64,000 nucleotides of DNA from an uncultured Bacteroidota bacterium. GTDB lineage: Bacteria; Bacteroidota; Bacteroidia; B-17B0; Aurantibacillaceae. The position numbers and the translations under genes were made by a program. This document shows, piece after piece, positions 54,342 through 62,133 of the stretch (positions within the stretch are counted from its first letter, which is position 1; the number at the start of each line of letters is the position of its first letter). The notes under the pieces were generated by a model. That model was not told the origin of the DNA and did no database searches. It saw only the letters and a list, made by a program, of their open reading frames with translations. The stretch is from assembly GCA_903834765.1 (NCBI GenBank), contig CAILKE010000025.1, forward strand, positions 62,001-126,000. Direction: 5' to 3'.

Positions 54342-54358
54342 CGCTACGATTATTAATT
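54342..54358 (+). repeat. 17-bp direct repeat, copy 2
   Basis: CGCTACGATTATTAATT is identical to 51906-51922. Confidence 0.5.
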
Positions 54359-54427
54359 ATACTTTACTTCTTTTAAAAGAACTTTTGTTTGAAAATAAAA
54401 ATTCACTTGCAATACTTACATAGCTTA

Positions 54428-54468
54428 AAATAATAGGAGTTTACATTTCGCTAATGATTATTTTTAAG
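54428..54468 (+). repeat. 41-bp dispersed repeat, copy 1
   Basis: It runs from AAATAATAGGAGTTT through TTTCGC and AATGA to ATTTTTAAG; 35 of 41 positions match the copy at 56302-56342. It lies upstream of the C45-like gene. Confidence 0.55.
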
Positions 54469-54544
54469 GCGATTATAAAAATGAAAAAGACAATTTGTAT
54501 ACAATTTCGTACATTCATACCGAATTTACATTCATTAAATAAGC

Positions 54545-56248
54545 ATGCTCGAAAGAATAATAAAAATAGTTCTTAAAACACTCATCGTTTTATTAATACT
54601 CATTATAGGATTATTCGTCTATGGTTACTTTGCAATCAGAATAGAAGTTCCTGTAATTAAAGCGGGTAACACTCAAAATTGGCAACGGGAAACAATCAGT
54701 GAAAATTTTTATGCTGTAAAAAACAACTGGTTAAAAAAACATCCTAGTGGTTTATGGGAATTATACGTAGAGGGAAATCCTTATGAACGCGGTATTGCCA
54801 ATGGTATGCTGACTAAAGAATTACATGCATTTCAGGAAGATGCGTTCATTCGTCAAATAAAAATATTAGTACCGAATGATGCCTATTTAAATTTTTTAAA
54901 ATATTTTGTTGGTTATTTTAATAGGCATTTACCCAATCATATTATTCCAGAATACAAAGAAGAAATTTTAGGTATCTCAAAATTTGCAAGCGATAAGTAT
55001 GACTTCATTGCTCCTAAATACCATCGGATTCTTAATTACCACGGCGCCCACGATATCGGTCATGCCATTCAAGATAAAAATATGGTAGTTGGTTGCACCT
55101 CGTTTTCGGTGTGGGACAAAAAAAGTGAAGATGGTAAATTATTAGTAGGGCGTAATTTTGATTTTTACAGCGGAGATGATTTTGCTAAAAATAAAATCGT
55201 TCAATTTACCAATCCAACAACTGGATATCAATTTGCAACCGTTACATGGAGTGGATTTATAGGTGCTTGTAGCGGCATGAATGTAAAAGGCTTAACGGTT
55301 ACTATTAATGCGGCTAAGAGTTCTATACCAACAGATGTGGCAACACCCATTGCGTTATTAGCGAGAGAAATTTTACAATACGCTAAAAATATTGATGAAG
55401 CTATTGCTATTGCGAAAAAACGAACTGTATTTGTATCAGAAAGTATTTTAATAGGAAGTGCCGAAGACAATAGAACAGTAAGCATTGAAAAAGCTCCTGA
55501 AAAAATGGACGTTTACGAAGTTCCTAACTCCAATCAAATTATTTGCCCAAACCATTACCAAGGTGCTGATTTCAAAAACGATTTACCAAACTTAACTAAT
55601 ATCATTGAAAGTTCATCGCTATACAGAAACGTTCGCTTAAAGCAACTATTGGGCAATACAGAGACTATCAATTACACGCAGGCTGCTGCTATTTTGCGTA
55701 ATCAAAAAGGATTGAATGATAAAAATATAGGTTTAACCAATGAAAAAAGTTTGAATCAATTAATTGCACATCATGCCGTTATTTTTAAGCCTCAAGATAA
55801 ATTGATGTGGGTAAGTAGTAATCCGTTTCAGTGTGGGCAATTTATATGTTATAATTTAGATTCAGTCTTTGCAAAAGCGAAACATTTAAAAACAGACATC
55901 GCTGTTAATGAGCCTCAATTAACCATTTCAGAAGATCCATTTTTAAAAACATATGGCTATCAAAACTTTATTCACTTTAAACATCTGAAAAATTACATAC
56001 AATTTATTACAAAAAAATCACCGCTTAATACATTAACTCCACAATTAGAAAATGCCTTTATTCGATCTAATCAAGAAAGCTATTATATGTATCAATTGTT
56101 AGGCGATTATTATGTATCGCGTTCCAATAAAGAAAAAGCCATTGAATACTATAACTTAGCGTTAACGAAAGTAATAGCTACTTTAAAAGAAGAAAAACAA
56201 ATTAAAGAAAATTTAAAAAAACTAATTAGTATTAACAAGAAAATATAG
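54545..56248 (+). CDS. Membrane-anchored C45-family acyltransferase/amidase-like hydrolase
   Basis: The 567-residue protein has an N-terminal helix (LIVLLILIIGLFVYGYFA) and an NTN-hydrolase domain. Cys184 in VVGCTSFSV and the following GRNFDFY at 202-208 match the acyl-CoA:6-aminopenicillanate acyltransferase (C45) family, where self-cleavage exposes the nucleophilic cysteine. The C-terminal 80 residues resemble a TPR-like helical pair (EKAIEYYNLALTKVI). Substrates may be N-acyl amino acids or lipids; unknown. The gene is bracketed by copies of a 41-bp repeat. Confidence 0.78.
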   Translation: MLERIIKIVLKTLIVLLILIIGLFVYGYFAIRIEVPVIKAGNTQNWQRETISENFYAVKNNWLKKHPSGLWELYVEGNPYERGIANGMLTKELHAFQEDAFIRQIKILVPNDAYLNFLKYFVGYFNRHLPNHIIPEYKEEILGISKFASDKYDFIAPKYHRILNYHGAHDIGHAIQDKNMVVGCTSFSVWDKKSEDGKLLVGRNFDFYSGDDFAKNKIVQFTNPTTGYQFATVTWSGFIGACSGMNVKGLTVTINAAKSSIPTDVATPIALLAREILQYAKNIDEAIAIAKKRTVFVSESILIGSAEDNRTVSIEKAPEKMDVYEVPNSNQIICPNHYQGADFKNDLPNLTNIIESSSLYRNVRLKQLLGNTETINYTQAAAILRNQKGLNDKNIGLTNEKSLNQLIAHHAVIFKPQDKLMWVSSNPFQCGQFICYNLDSVFAKAKHLKTDIAVNEPQLTISEDPFLKTYGYQNFIHFKHLKNYIQFITKKSPLNTLTPQLENAFIRSNQESYYMYQLLGDYYVSRSNKEKAIEYYNLALTKVIATLKEEKQIKENLKKLISINKKI

Positions 56249-56301
56249 AGTCGGATAAGAAAGCTACAAGTTCGAGGCTTGCGATACCGCTACAGCGATA
56301 T

Positions 56302-56342
56302 AAATAATGGGAGTTTGCTTTTCGCAAATGACCATTTTTAAG
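56302..56342 (+). repeat. 41-bp dispersed repeat, copy 2
   Basis: It matches 54428-54468 at 35 of 41 positions, in the same orientation, downstream of the C45-like gene and before ruvX. Confidence 0.55.
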
Positions 56343-56407
56343 ACAAGCGTAACGAAGAAATTGGAGTTTTCTTGCCGACAGTAACCAACTAATTCAAATC
56401 ATACAAG

Positions 56408-56824
56408 ATGGCAAGAATCATGGCAATAGATTATGGGAGTAAGCGCGTAGGCATTGCAGTTACCGATTCGTTACAAATTATTGCCTCTGGTTTAACAACA
56501 GTGCATAGTAAAGATTTGATACAATACATTGAAGACTATTTAAAAAAAGAAGCGGTAGAATGTATCGTGGTTGGTGAGCCAAAAACCTTACAAAACGAAG
56601 CATCAGATAGCGCTCGCTTCATTGATCCATTTGTTACTCATCTCACTCGTAAATTTCCACAAATTAAAATTGCTCGTTATGATGAGCGATTTACCTCAGC
56701 ATTAGCGCATCAAACCATGCTGATGGGAGGATTAAAAAAGAAAGCTCGAGCTAATAAAGATACAGTAGACATGGTAAGCGCAACTATTATCTTACAAGAC
56801 TATATGTCTTCTATAGGGAAGTAA
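56408..56824 (+). CDS. ruvX: Putative pre-16S rRNA / Holliday junction nuclease YqgF (RuvX)
   Basis: The 138-residue RNase H-fold protein begins ARIMAIDYGSKRVGIAV with catalytic Asp8, continues with VGEPKTLQNEASDSA and ends with YDERFTSALAHQTM carrying a catalytic Glu; a final Asp lies in KDTVDMVSATIIL. The family is implicated in 16S rRNA 5'-end processing and was first proposed as a Holliday junction resolvase. Its end is 2 nt from that of the convergent saccharopine reductase gene. Confidence 0.92.
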   Translation: MARIMAIDYGSKRVGIAVTDSLQIIASGLTTVHSKDLIQYIEDYLKKEAVECIVVGEPKTLQNEASDSARFIDPFVTHLTRKFPQIKIARYDERFTSALAHQTMLMGGLKKKARANKDTVDMVSATIILQDYMSSIGK

Positions 56825-56826
56825 TT

Positions 56827-58155
56827 TTAAACTTCCTTCTCAATAAACACAACTCCCACTTTTTCTAACTCTTCTAACATAGGTACGTATATTTCCTTAA
56901 CAATAGGAATTTGCACACCATATAATTTAAACTGACCTGTTAAAAAATTCTTAACAGAAATTGCTAAAGGTAAACCTACAGTCTTTGCCATAGCCGTATG
57001 TAATTCATCATCACCTATCACAACTAAAGATGAATTTAATTTATGTGACTTTCCATTCAATTCATATTCGAATTGATGTTGCATCACAATCATATCTTTA
57101 TCGCCTGGTTTCAATAACCATTTTTCTTCTAAGAGATGCTGCAATAACTCAGCGGGTGAACCTTCTTTAAGTGTAATCGGTTTATTAGAAAACAGTTCTA
57201 AATAATCTAATTTAGTCATAACCTCAGCATCCATTTCTGAACCCATGAATGCTGTTAATTTTTCTTTCACCGTTTGTTTTCCTGCCGGTAAAAATGAATG
57301 AATCAGATCAGTGTATGTTAATCTATTCGCTTGTTTAATTTTATAAGAATCATCGGTTAATCCCAATTTCACAAATACATTCCAAGCTTTACAATATCCG
57401 GGCATACGCAAAGTACCACGCAACATATCATGTGCATCGTTCAAGCCATAAGGCTCTTTGTAACCAATACTGTCGCGATTTGCGTACGCATCAAACTGTC
57501 CGTATCCATCAACATCAATTTTGCATATTTGAGTATACAAGCGATTGTATGGAATAAATTTCAAATGTCCGTCTTCTATAAATTGCGCAGTGCCTTGTCC
57601 TGCCAATATCACATTACGAGGATTCCAACTGAATTTATAGCCCCACGGATTATCATTGCTTTCAGGAGCAACTAATCCTCCACAAAACGATTTAAAGCTG
57701 GTGATTATCCCTCCTTTTGATTTGATCTCATCAATGACCTTCATCGCAGAAGCATGATCAATCCCCGGATCTAAGCCACACTCATTTAATAACAATATCT
57801 GTTTTTGTTTCGCTTCAGCATCTAATTCTTTCATCACATCACTTACATAACTAGCCGTAGCAAGGTGTTTGCCAAGTCTAACACAATCGCGCGCTACATC
57901 ACCATGCATAAAGGCAGGTAACATCGATATAACGAAATCTGATTCAGAGATCAAAGACGCTCTTAATGCTTCATTAGTTACATCAAAAGAAACTGCTTTC
58001 GCACTATTTTTATAATTTTCTATTTTAGATTCTACCGCTGCTTTATTAGCATCTGCAATGATTACATGCCATTGGTTTGCTTCGGCATTAGATAATAAAT
58101 AACTGATTAAACTTGATGATGAGCGCCCGGCTCCTATAATTAATATTCTAGTCAT
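56827..58155 (-). CDS. Saccharopine dehydrogenase (glutamate-forming, Lys9-like)
   Basis: From ATG 58155 the protein has 442 residues. The Rossmann start RILIIGAGRSSSSLISYLL binds NAD(P), CGLDPGIDHASAMKVID and FKSFCGGLVAPESNDNPWGYKFSW mark the saccharopine reductase fold, and MLRGTLRMPGYCKAWNVFVKLGL is the typical mid-domain segment. It interconverts saccharopine and aminoadipate semialdehyde in lysine breakdown or synthesis. A six-residue longer start at 58173 is possible. No lysine-ketoglutarate reductase partner lies nearby. Confidence 0.87.
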   Translation of the reverse strand: MTRILIIGAGRSSSSLISYLLSNAEANQWHVIIADANKAAVESKIENYKNSAKAVSFDVTNEALRASLISESDFVISMLPAFMHGDVARDCVRLGKHLATASYVSDVMKELDAEAKQKQILLLNECGLDPGIDHASAMKVIDEIKSKGGIITSFKSFCGGLVAPESNDNPWGYKFSWNPRNVILAGQGTAQFIEDGHLKFIPYNRLYTQICKIDVDGYGQFDAYANRDSIGYKEPYGLNDAHDMLRGTLRMPGYCKAWNVFVKLGLTDDSYKIKQANRLTYTDLIHSFLPAGKQTVKEKLTAFMGSEMDAEVMTKLDYLELFSNKPITLKEGSPAELLQHLLEEKWLLKPGDKDMIVMQHQFEYELNGKSHKLNSSLVVIGDDELHTAMAKTVGLPLAISVKNFLTGQFKLYGVQIPIVKEIYVPMLEELEKVGVVFIEKEV

Positions 58156-58231
58156 AATATAAGTTGTACGCAAAAATAACCTTAAATTCGTAAGAGTATG
58201 TTTAAATTTATATTGTAATAATTGTTATCAT

Positions 58232-58316
58232 GTATTTTTGAGCGAAAAGAGGCAAATTTTGCAGAGATAGTAGGTTACTATCTCGAAAAATTTAACAAAT
58301 TTGCAGCCAAAAATAC
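58232..58316. repeat. Nested palindromic element between saccharopine reductase and the DUF4476 operon
   Basis: Three arms pair around 58274: GTATTTTTG (58232-58240) with CAAAAATAC (58308-58316), GCAAATTT (58252-58259) with AAATTTGC (58297-58304), and GAGATAGTA with TACTATCTC (58264-58284, 3-bp centre). It is a cruciform-capable intergenic element in a divergent promoter region. Confidence 0.65.
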
Positions 58317-58369
58317 CTATAACAAAATTATTAGATAAATTTTAAATAAGCTCAAAAATAATATTAATT

Positions 58370-59470
58370 ATGTTTCGAAAAATAGGATTAGTTAGTATAC
58401 TCACGTTTTTTATGATAAGCTTAAGTGCCCAACATAATTCGTTAGTGATATTTAGTGCCAATGGAAATCCTTTTTATTTATCTGTCAATCATGAATCTAT
58501 TAATAAAACGGCTCAATCCAATTTAAAAGTATTTGATATAACTGCAGGATGGAATTTGATAGAGATTAAAATACCAAGTATTATCAAGGAACTCAACTTT
58601 AAAGATTCTATTTTATTAAAAAACAATACTAAATTTTCGAATAAAGAATTTACTTACAGTTTGATCGAAAAAGGCGGAAAGCTGCAACTTAAATTTCAAT
58701 CTGTATCAGAACTCTCTGGTCCTGAAAAGCCTACTATTCCTGAAGCTCCAAAAGAAGTTGCTCCTGTAGTAGATAATAATTTATATGGTCATTTATATAG
58801 GTCAAAAATAAATGTACCATTATTTTTTAATCACTACAACAACGCAACTTTAACTTGCGACACAATTTTATCTGATGCGGATTTGAAACATACTATTAAT
58901 TTACTAAGCAAATGTGATGATGAAGAATCTCAAAGCCGATATCTAAATCAAATTATAGAAAACAATTGTTTAACAATTTCCCAGTTAAATCAGCTATTAA
59001 CGATCTTACCTATAGACATGGATCGATTAGCATCTTCAAAATTAGCGTATCTCCATATCATTGATAAAGAGAATAGTAAATCTGTATTAGCGGTATTGAA
59101 ATATCCAACCATGAAAGAATCCTATACTGATTTTATTAATGAACAAGAAAACAAAGCCAAACAAAAAAGCTTAAAATGCTCAGAGCCATTACCAGAAGCT
59201 AAATTCAACGAACTAGTTTCCAAACTAAAAAATACAACTTACGAAAACGATAAATATAAATTGGCCAAAAGATTAATAATTGATGTATGTTTATCTACTA
59301 ATCAGATCAAACAATTAACGCCTATCTTTTCTCATGATAGGGAAAAATTAGATTTTTTATTAAGTGCTTATAATATCTTAACCGATAAAGAACATGCAAA
59401 ATTATTAGTAAGCGAATTTCAATCAAGTCAAGCTCAAGAAGAATATCTCCAATTAATATCAAAACAATGA
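58370..59470 (+). CDS. DUF4476-domain secreted protein
   Basis: The 366-residue protein has a signal peptide (SILTFFMISLSAQHNS), a beta-rich N-terminal half and two C-terminal helical units of about 90 residues. The first starts LLSKCDDEESQSRYLNQIIE and the second LVSKLKNTTYENDKYKLAKR, the DUF4476 repeat. Function unknown; periplasmic or surface by inference. Its TGA overlaps the next ATG (ATGA), so it is coupled to the DUF423 gene. Confidence 0.78.
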   Translation: MFRKIGLVSILTFFMISLSAQHNSLVIFSANGNPFYLSVNHESINKTAQSNLKVFDITAGWNLIEIKIPSIIKELNFKDSILLKNNTKFSNKEFTYSLIEKGGKLQLKFQSVSELSGPEKPTIPEAPKEVAPVVDNNLYGHLYRSKINVPLFFNHYNNATLTCDTILSDADLKHTINLLSKCDDEESQSRYLNQIIENNCLTISQLNQLLTILPIDMDRLASSKLAYLHIIDKENSKSVLAVLKYPTMKESYTDFINEQENKAKQKSLKCSEPLPEAKFNELVSKLKNTTYENDKYKLAKRLIIDVCLSTNQIKQLTPIFSHDREKLDFLLSAYNILTDKEHAKLLVSEFQSSQAQEEYLQLISKQ

Positions 59471-59880
59471 ACGATAAAAAATTAATAACAATAGGCTTTT
59501 TAGGAGCCATAGCCGTGGCATTTGGAGCGTTAGGTGCTCATTTTTTAAAATCAAAAGTTGAATTAGGAATAATGACAACTGATCAACTAAATGGATTTGA
59601 CACGGGCGTTAAATATCAAATGTATCATACCATTATGCTCTTTGTATTATTTATATTAGCCAAACATTACAACCACAAATTTATTAATTGGGCTTATTAC
59701 TGCTTTATTATTGGCATTGGTATGTTTTCGGGCTCACTATATTTATTATGTACAAGAACATTATTTCATACCGAATGGTTAACCTTTTTAGGCCCTGTTA
59801 CTCCTTTAGGAGGATTATTTTTTATAGCTGGATGGATATTACTAGCGATATTAGGCCTTCAAAAAAAAATATCTAAATAA
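59467..59880 (+). CDS. DUF423 (YgdD-like) membrane protein
   Basis: The 137-residue protein has four membrane helices and the family N-terminus LGAIAVAFGALGAHFLKSK, with GVKYQMYHTIMLF and a C-terminal TPLGGLFFIAGWILLAI. Function is unknown. ATGA overlap with the gene before and TAATG overlap with the gene after show a tightly coupled operon. Confidence 0.87.
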   Translation: MNDKKLITIGFLGAIAVAFGALGAHFLKSKVELGIMTTDQLNGFDTGVKYQMYHTIMLFVLFILAKHYNHKFINWAYYCFIIGIGMFSGSLYLLCTRTLFHTEWLTFLGPVTPLGGLFFIAGWILLAILGLQKKISK

Positions 59881-60815
59881 TGAATTTAAGCGGAGAATTA
59901 ATTGCCGTATTAACCACTCTATGTTGGAGTTTAGGTATTTTCCCATTTACTGAAGCCGCCAAACGCATTGGTACTGCTCCTCTTAATCAATACCGTTTAT
60001 TACTAGCATGGATTATTATCTCCATTATTTTATTTTTCTCTGATGATTTAAATATTATTCAATTATTTACAACACCTCAACCCTACCATTATATTTTTCT
60101 AGGACTGTCAGGTATCATTGGTTTTTCAATCGGAGATTATTGTAGCTTTACATCGTTTAAATTATTAGGACCAAAATTAGGGAGCTTATATACAACGTTT
60201 GCCCCTGGTGCAGCTCTCATCATAGGCTACATCGCTTTAAATGAAACTATCAATTTCATTGGAATCATTGGCATTTTAATTACTATCGGGGGCGTTATCT
60301 GGCTAACGTTTTCAAAAAAAGATGCCTACGAAGCTTCTAAAATTGGTTACAAAAGAGATCAAAAAGGAATTATTTATGGGGTTATTGGCGCTTTGTGCCA
60401 AGGAACAGGTTTAGTACTATCTAAATATGGTATGGATTTTTATTCCGAAAAATTACCAACTATGCATGCTGTTTGGATCCGTTTGCTATTTGCTTTTGCT
60501 GGAGCTTTTATAGTTTCAATTCTATTAGGAAAGTTGAAGTCAAATAGTAAACCCATTTTTACAAACGAAAAAAATAATTTACCATTTTTGTTTTTAGGAA
60601 CACTTTTAGGACCAGTGATGGGTGTTACTCTTTCTTTATTAGCAATTCAACAATTAGAAGTGGCAGTAGCACAAACTATTTTTGCCTTATTACCATTATT
60701 TGTTTTACCAATAAGCTTGATTGTTTATAAAGAAAAAATAACCTTACAGTCAGTATTTGCTTGTTTTATTGCTTTAACAGGAGTTTTAATGTTAATTTGG
60801 AGAAACAGATTTTAG
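59880..60815 (+). CDS. EamA-family (DMT) transporter
   Basis: The 311-residue protein has ten membrane helices in two EamA repeats of about 140 residues each. The first contains GFSIGDYCSFTSFKLLGPKLGSL and the second GVTLSLLAIQQLEVAVAQTIFALLP. The repeats are separated by a short cytoplasmic linker (SKKDAYEASKIGYKRDQKG). It is a drug/metabolite exporter; substrate unknown. It is third in the DUF4476 operon. Confidence 0.88.
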   Translation: MNLSGELIAVLTTLCWSLGIFPFTEAAKRIGTAPLNQYRLLLAWIIISIILFFSDDLNIIQLFTTPQPYHYIFLGLSGIIGFSIGDYCSFTSFKLLGPKLGSLYTTFAPGAALIIGYIALNETINFIGIIGILITIGGVIWLTFSKKDAYEASKIGYKRDQKGIIYGVIGALCQGTGLVLSKYGMDFYSEKLPTMHAVWIRLLFAFAGAFIVSILLGKLKSNSKPIFTNEKNNLPFLFLGTLLGPVMGVTLSLLAIQQLEVAVAQTIFALLPLFVLPISLIVYKEKITLQSVFACFIALTGVLMLIWRNRF

Positions 60816-60825
60816 ATAGTTTGAC

Positions 60826-62076
60826 ATGAACAAAAAAAATATCATACTTTATTTTTTGATCACGTATAGTGTATGTTGTTACCTAGCTTTAAATCGACAT
60901 TCAAGAACTTCTACCGGCACATATCACAGCGAGATATGGGCAGATAAAGCGGGATATAATGTGTATTTACCTGCTTTATTTATTTATGATTTTGATGCTA
61001 CTAAATTTCCAGAAGGCACCGAAAAACACATTGGTTATGGCTTTTCATTAGATTCTGTTTCAAATAAAGTCATTACAAAATACCCATACGGCGTAGCATT
61101 TATGCAAAGTCCGTTTTGGTTAATAGCGCATATTACATCGCCTCAAAAAGATGGTTTTTCAATGTATTATCAAAAAGCAATTGATTTTGCTGGCAGTTTT
61201 TATTTAACACTTGGCTTGTTTTTTTTATTACTTACAATCAATCGCTATCGTAATGTCTCAATATCAATTATGCTTTCAATACTCATTGCGCTGAGTACGG
61301 GAATTTTTTATTACGGCATTTACGAAACAGGCATGTCGCACATTTATTCTTTTTGTTGTATGAGTATCATTTTGTTTTTAGGATTAAATCCTAAAAAAAC
61401 AACTACGCATTTTTTGGTAATGGTTCTCATTTCAGCGTTATATATAGTTATTAGACCATTGAATGCTGTGTTTTTAATCCCTTTTATTTTAATGATATAT
61501 TTGGATGGAAAGCTTATTGTATTGAAAGAAGTTTTTAAATTCTATTCCCCTAAAACGCTCATCATGAGTGTTTTAATAATCAGTTTATTATTACTGCCTC
61601 AACTACTTTATTACCATTATGCTTATGGCAGTTTTGTTGCTAATTCGTATCAAAAAGAACCGTTCTTTTTCCCTTCTATATCAAGGGTTATAGAACTATT
61701 ATTTTCTCCTAACAATGGGTTATTCATTTACTATCCCATTTTATTGATTGTATTAATTCACAGTATTTTTATTAAAAGTAATTACAATAAACTCTCATTG
61801 TTTTTAATAACATCCTATATTCTCATTTATGCATCTTGGTGGAGTTTGTCGCTAGGATGTAGTTTTGGTCATCGAGCAATTAATGATATTCTTATTCTGT
61901 TTTTTATACCACTCATTGTTTCTAAAAAACGACTATCAAAATTCGTACTAATAGCCTTGATTATTTGTTCTTTAATTAATTTAAAATTCATTTTCAGCTA
62001 CGATACCTGCCTACATACCTCAATGAATTGGGATTTCGCCGAATATAAAGCTATACTTTTTGGAGAATTTAAGTAA
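60826..62076 (+). CDS. Polytopic membrane protein with GT-C-like features
   Basis: The 416-residue protein has about ten hydrophobic segments and an N-terminal loop with EIWADKAGYNVYLPALFIYDF, an aspartate-containing first loop as found in GT-C glycosyltransferases and related membrane proteins. Later segments include KYPYGVAFMQSPFWLIAH and YASWWSLSLGCSFGHRAINDI. I do not recognise a named family; a lipid-linked sugar transfer role is possible. It is fourth in the operon, 10 nt after the EamA gene. Confidence 0.6.
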   Translation: MNKKNIILYFLITYSVCCYLALNRHSRTSTGTYHSEIWADKAGYNVYLPALFIYDFDATKFPEGTEKHIGYGFSLDSVSNKVITKYPYGVAFMQSPFWLIAHITSPQKDGFSMYYQKAIDFAGSFYLTLGLFFLLLTINRYRNVSISIMLSILIALSTGIFYYGIYETGMSHIYSFCCMSIILFLGLNPKKTTTHFLVMVLISALYIVIRPLNAVFLIPFILMIYLDGKLIVLKEVFKFYSPKTLIMSVLIISLLLLPQLLYYHYAYGSFVANSYQKEPFFFPSISRVIELLFSPNNGLFIYYPILLIVLIHSIFIKSNYNKLSLFLITSYILIYASWWSLSLGCSFGHRAINDILILFFIPLIVSKKRLSKFVLIALIICSLINLKFIFSYDTCLHTSMNWDFAEYKAILFGEFK

Positions 62077-62101
62077 ATTTTAGTTTAAAGGCTGATTTTA
62101 T

Positions 62102-62109
62102 TATATTTG
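62102..62109 (+). promoter_or_regulatory. -7 element for the glycine-rich surface protein gene
   Basis: TATATTTG matches TAnnTTTG, 24 nt before ATG 62134. Confidence 0.55.
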
Positions 62110-62133
62110 GCTAGAATATACAATTACAACAAC

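Larger units (their letters stand above)
54182..54544. other. 363-nt intergenic region with two repeat units
   Basis: It contains the second copy of the 17-bp repeat (54342-54358) and the first copy of the 41-bp repeat (54428-54468) between divergent genes. No gene or RNA was seen. Confidence 0.5.
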
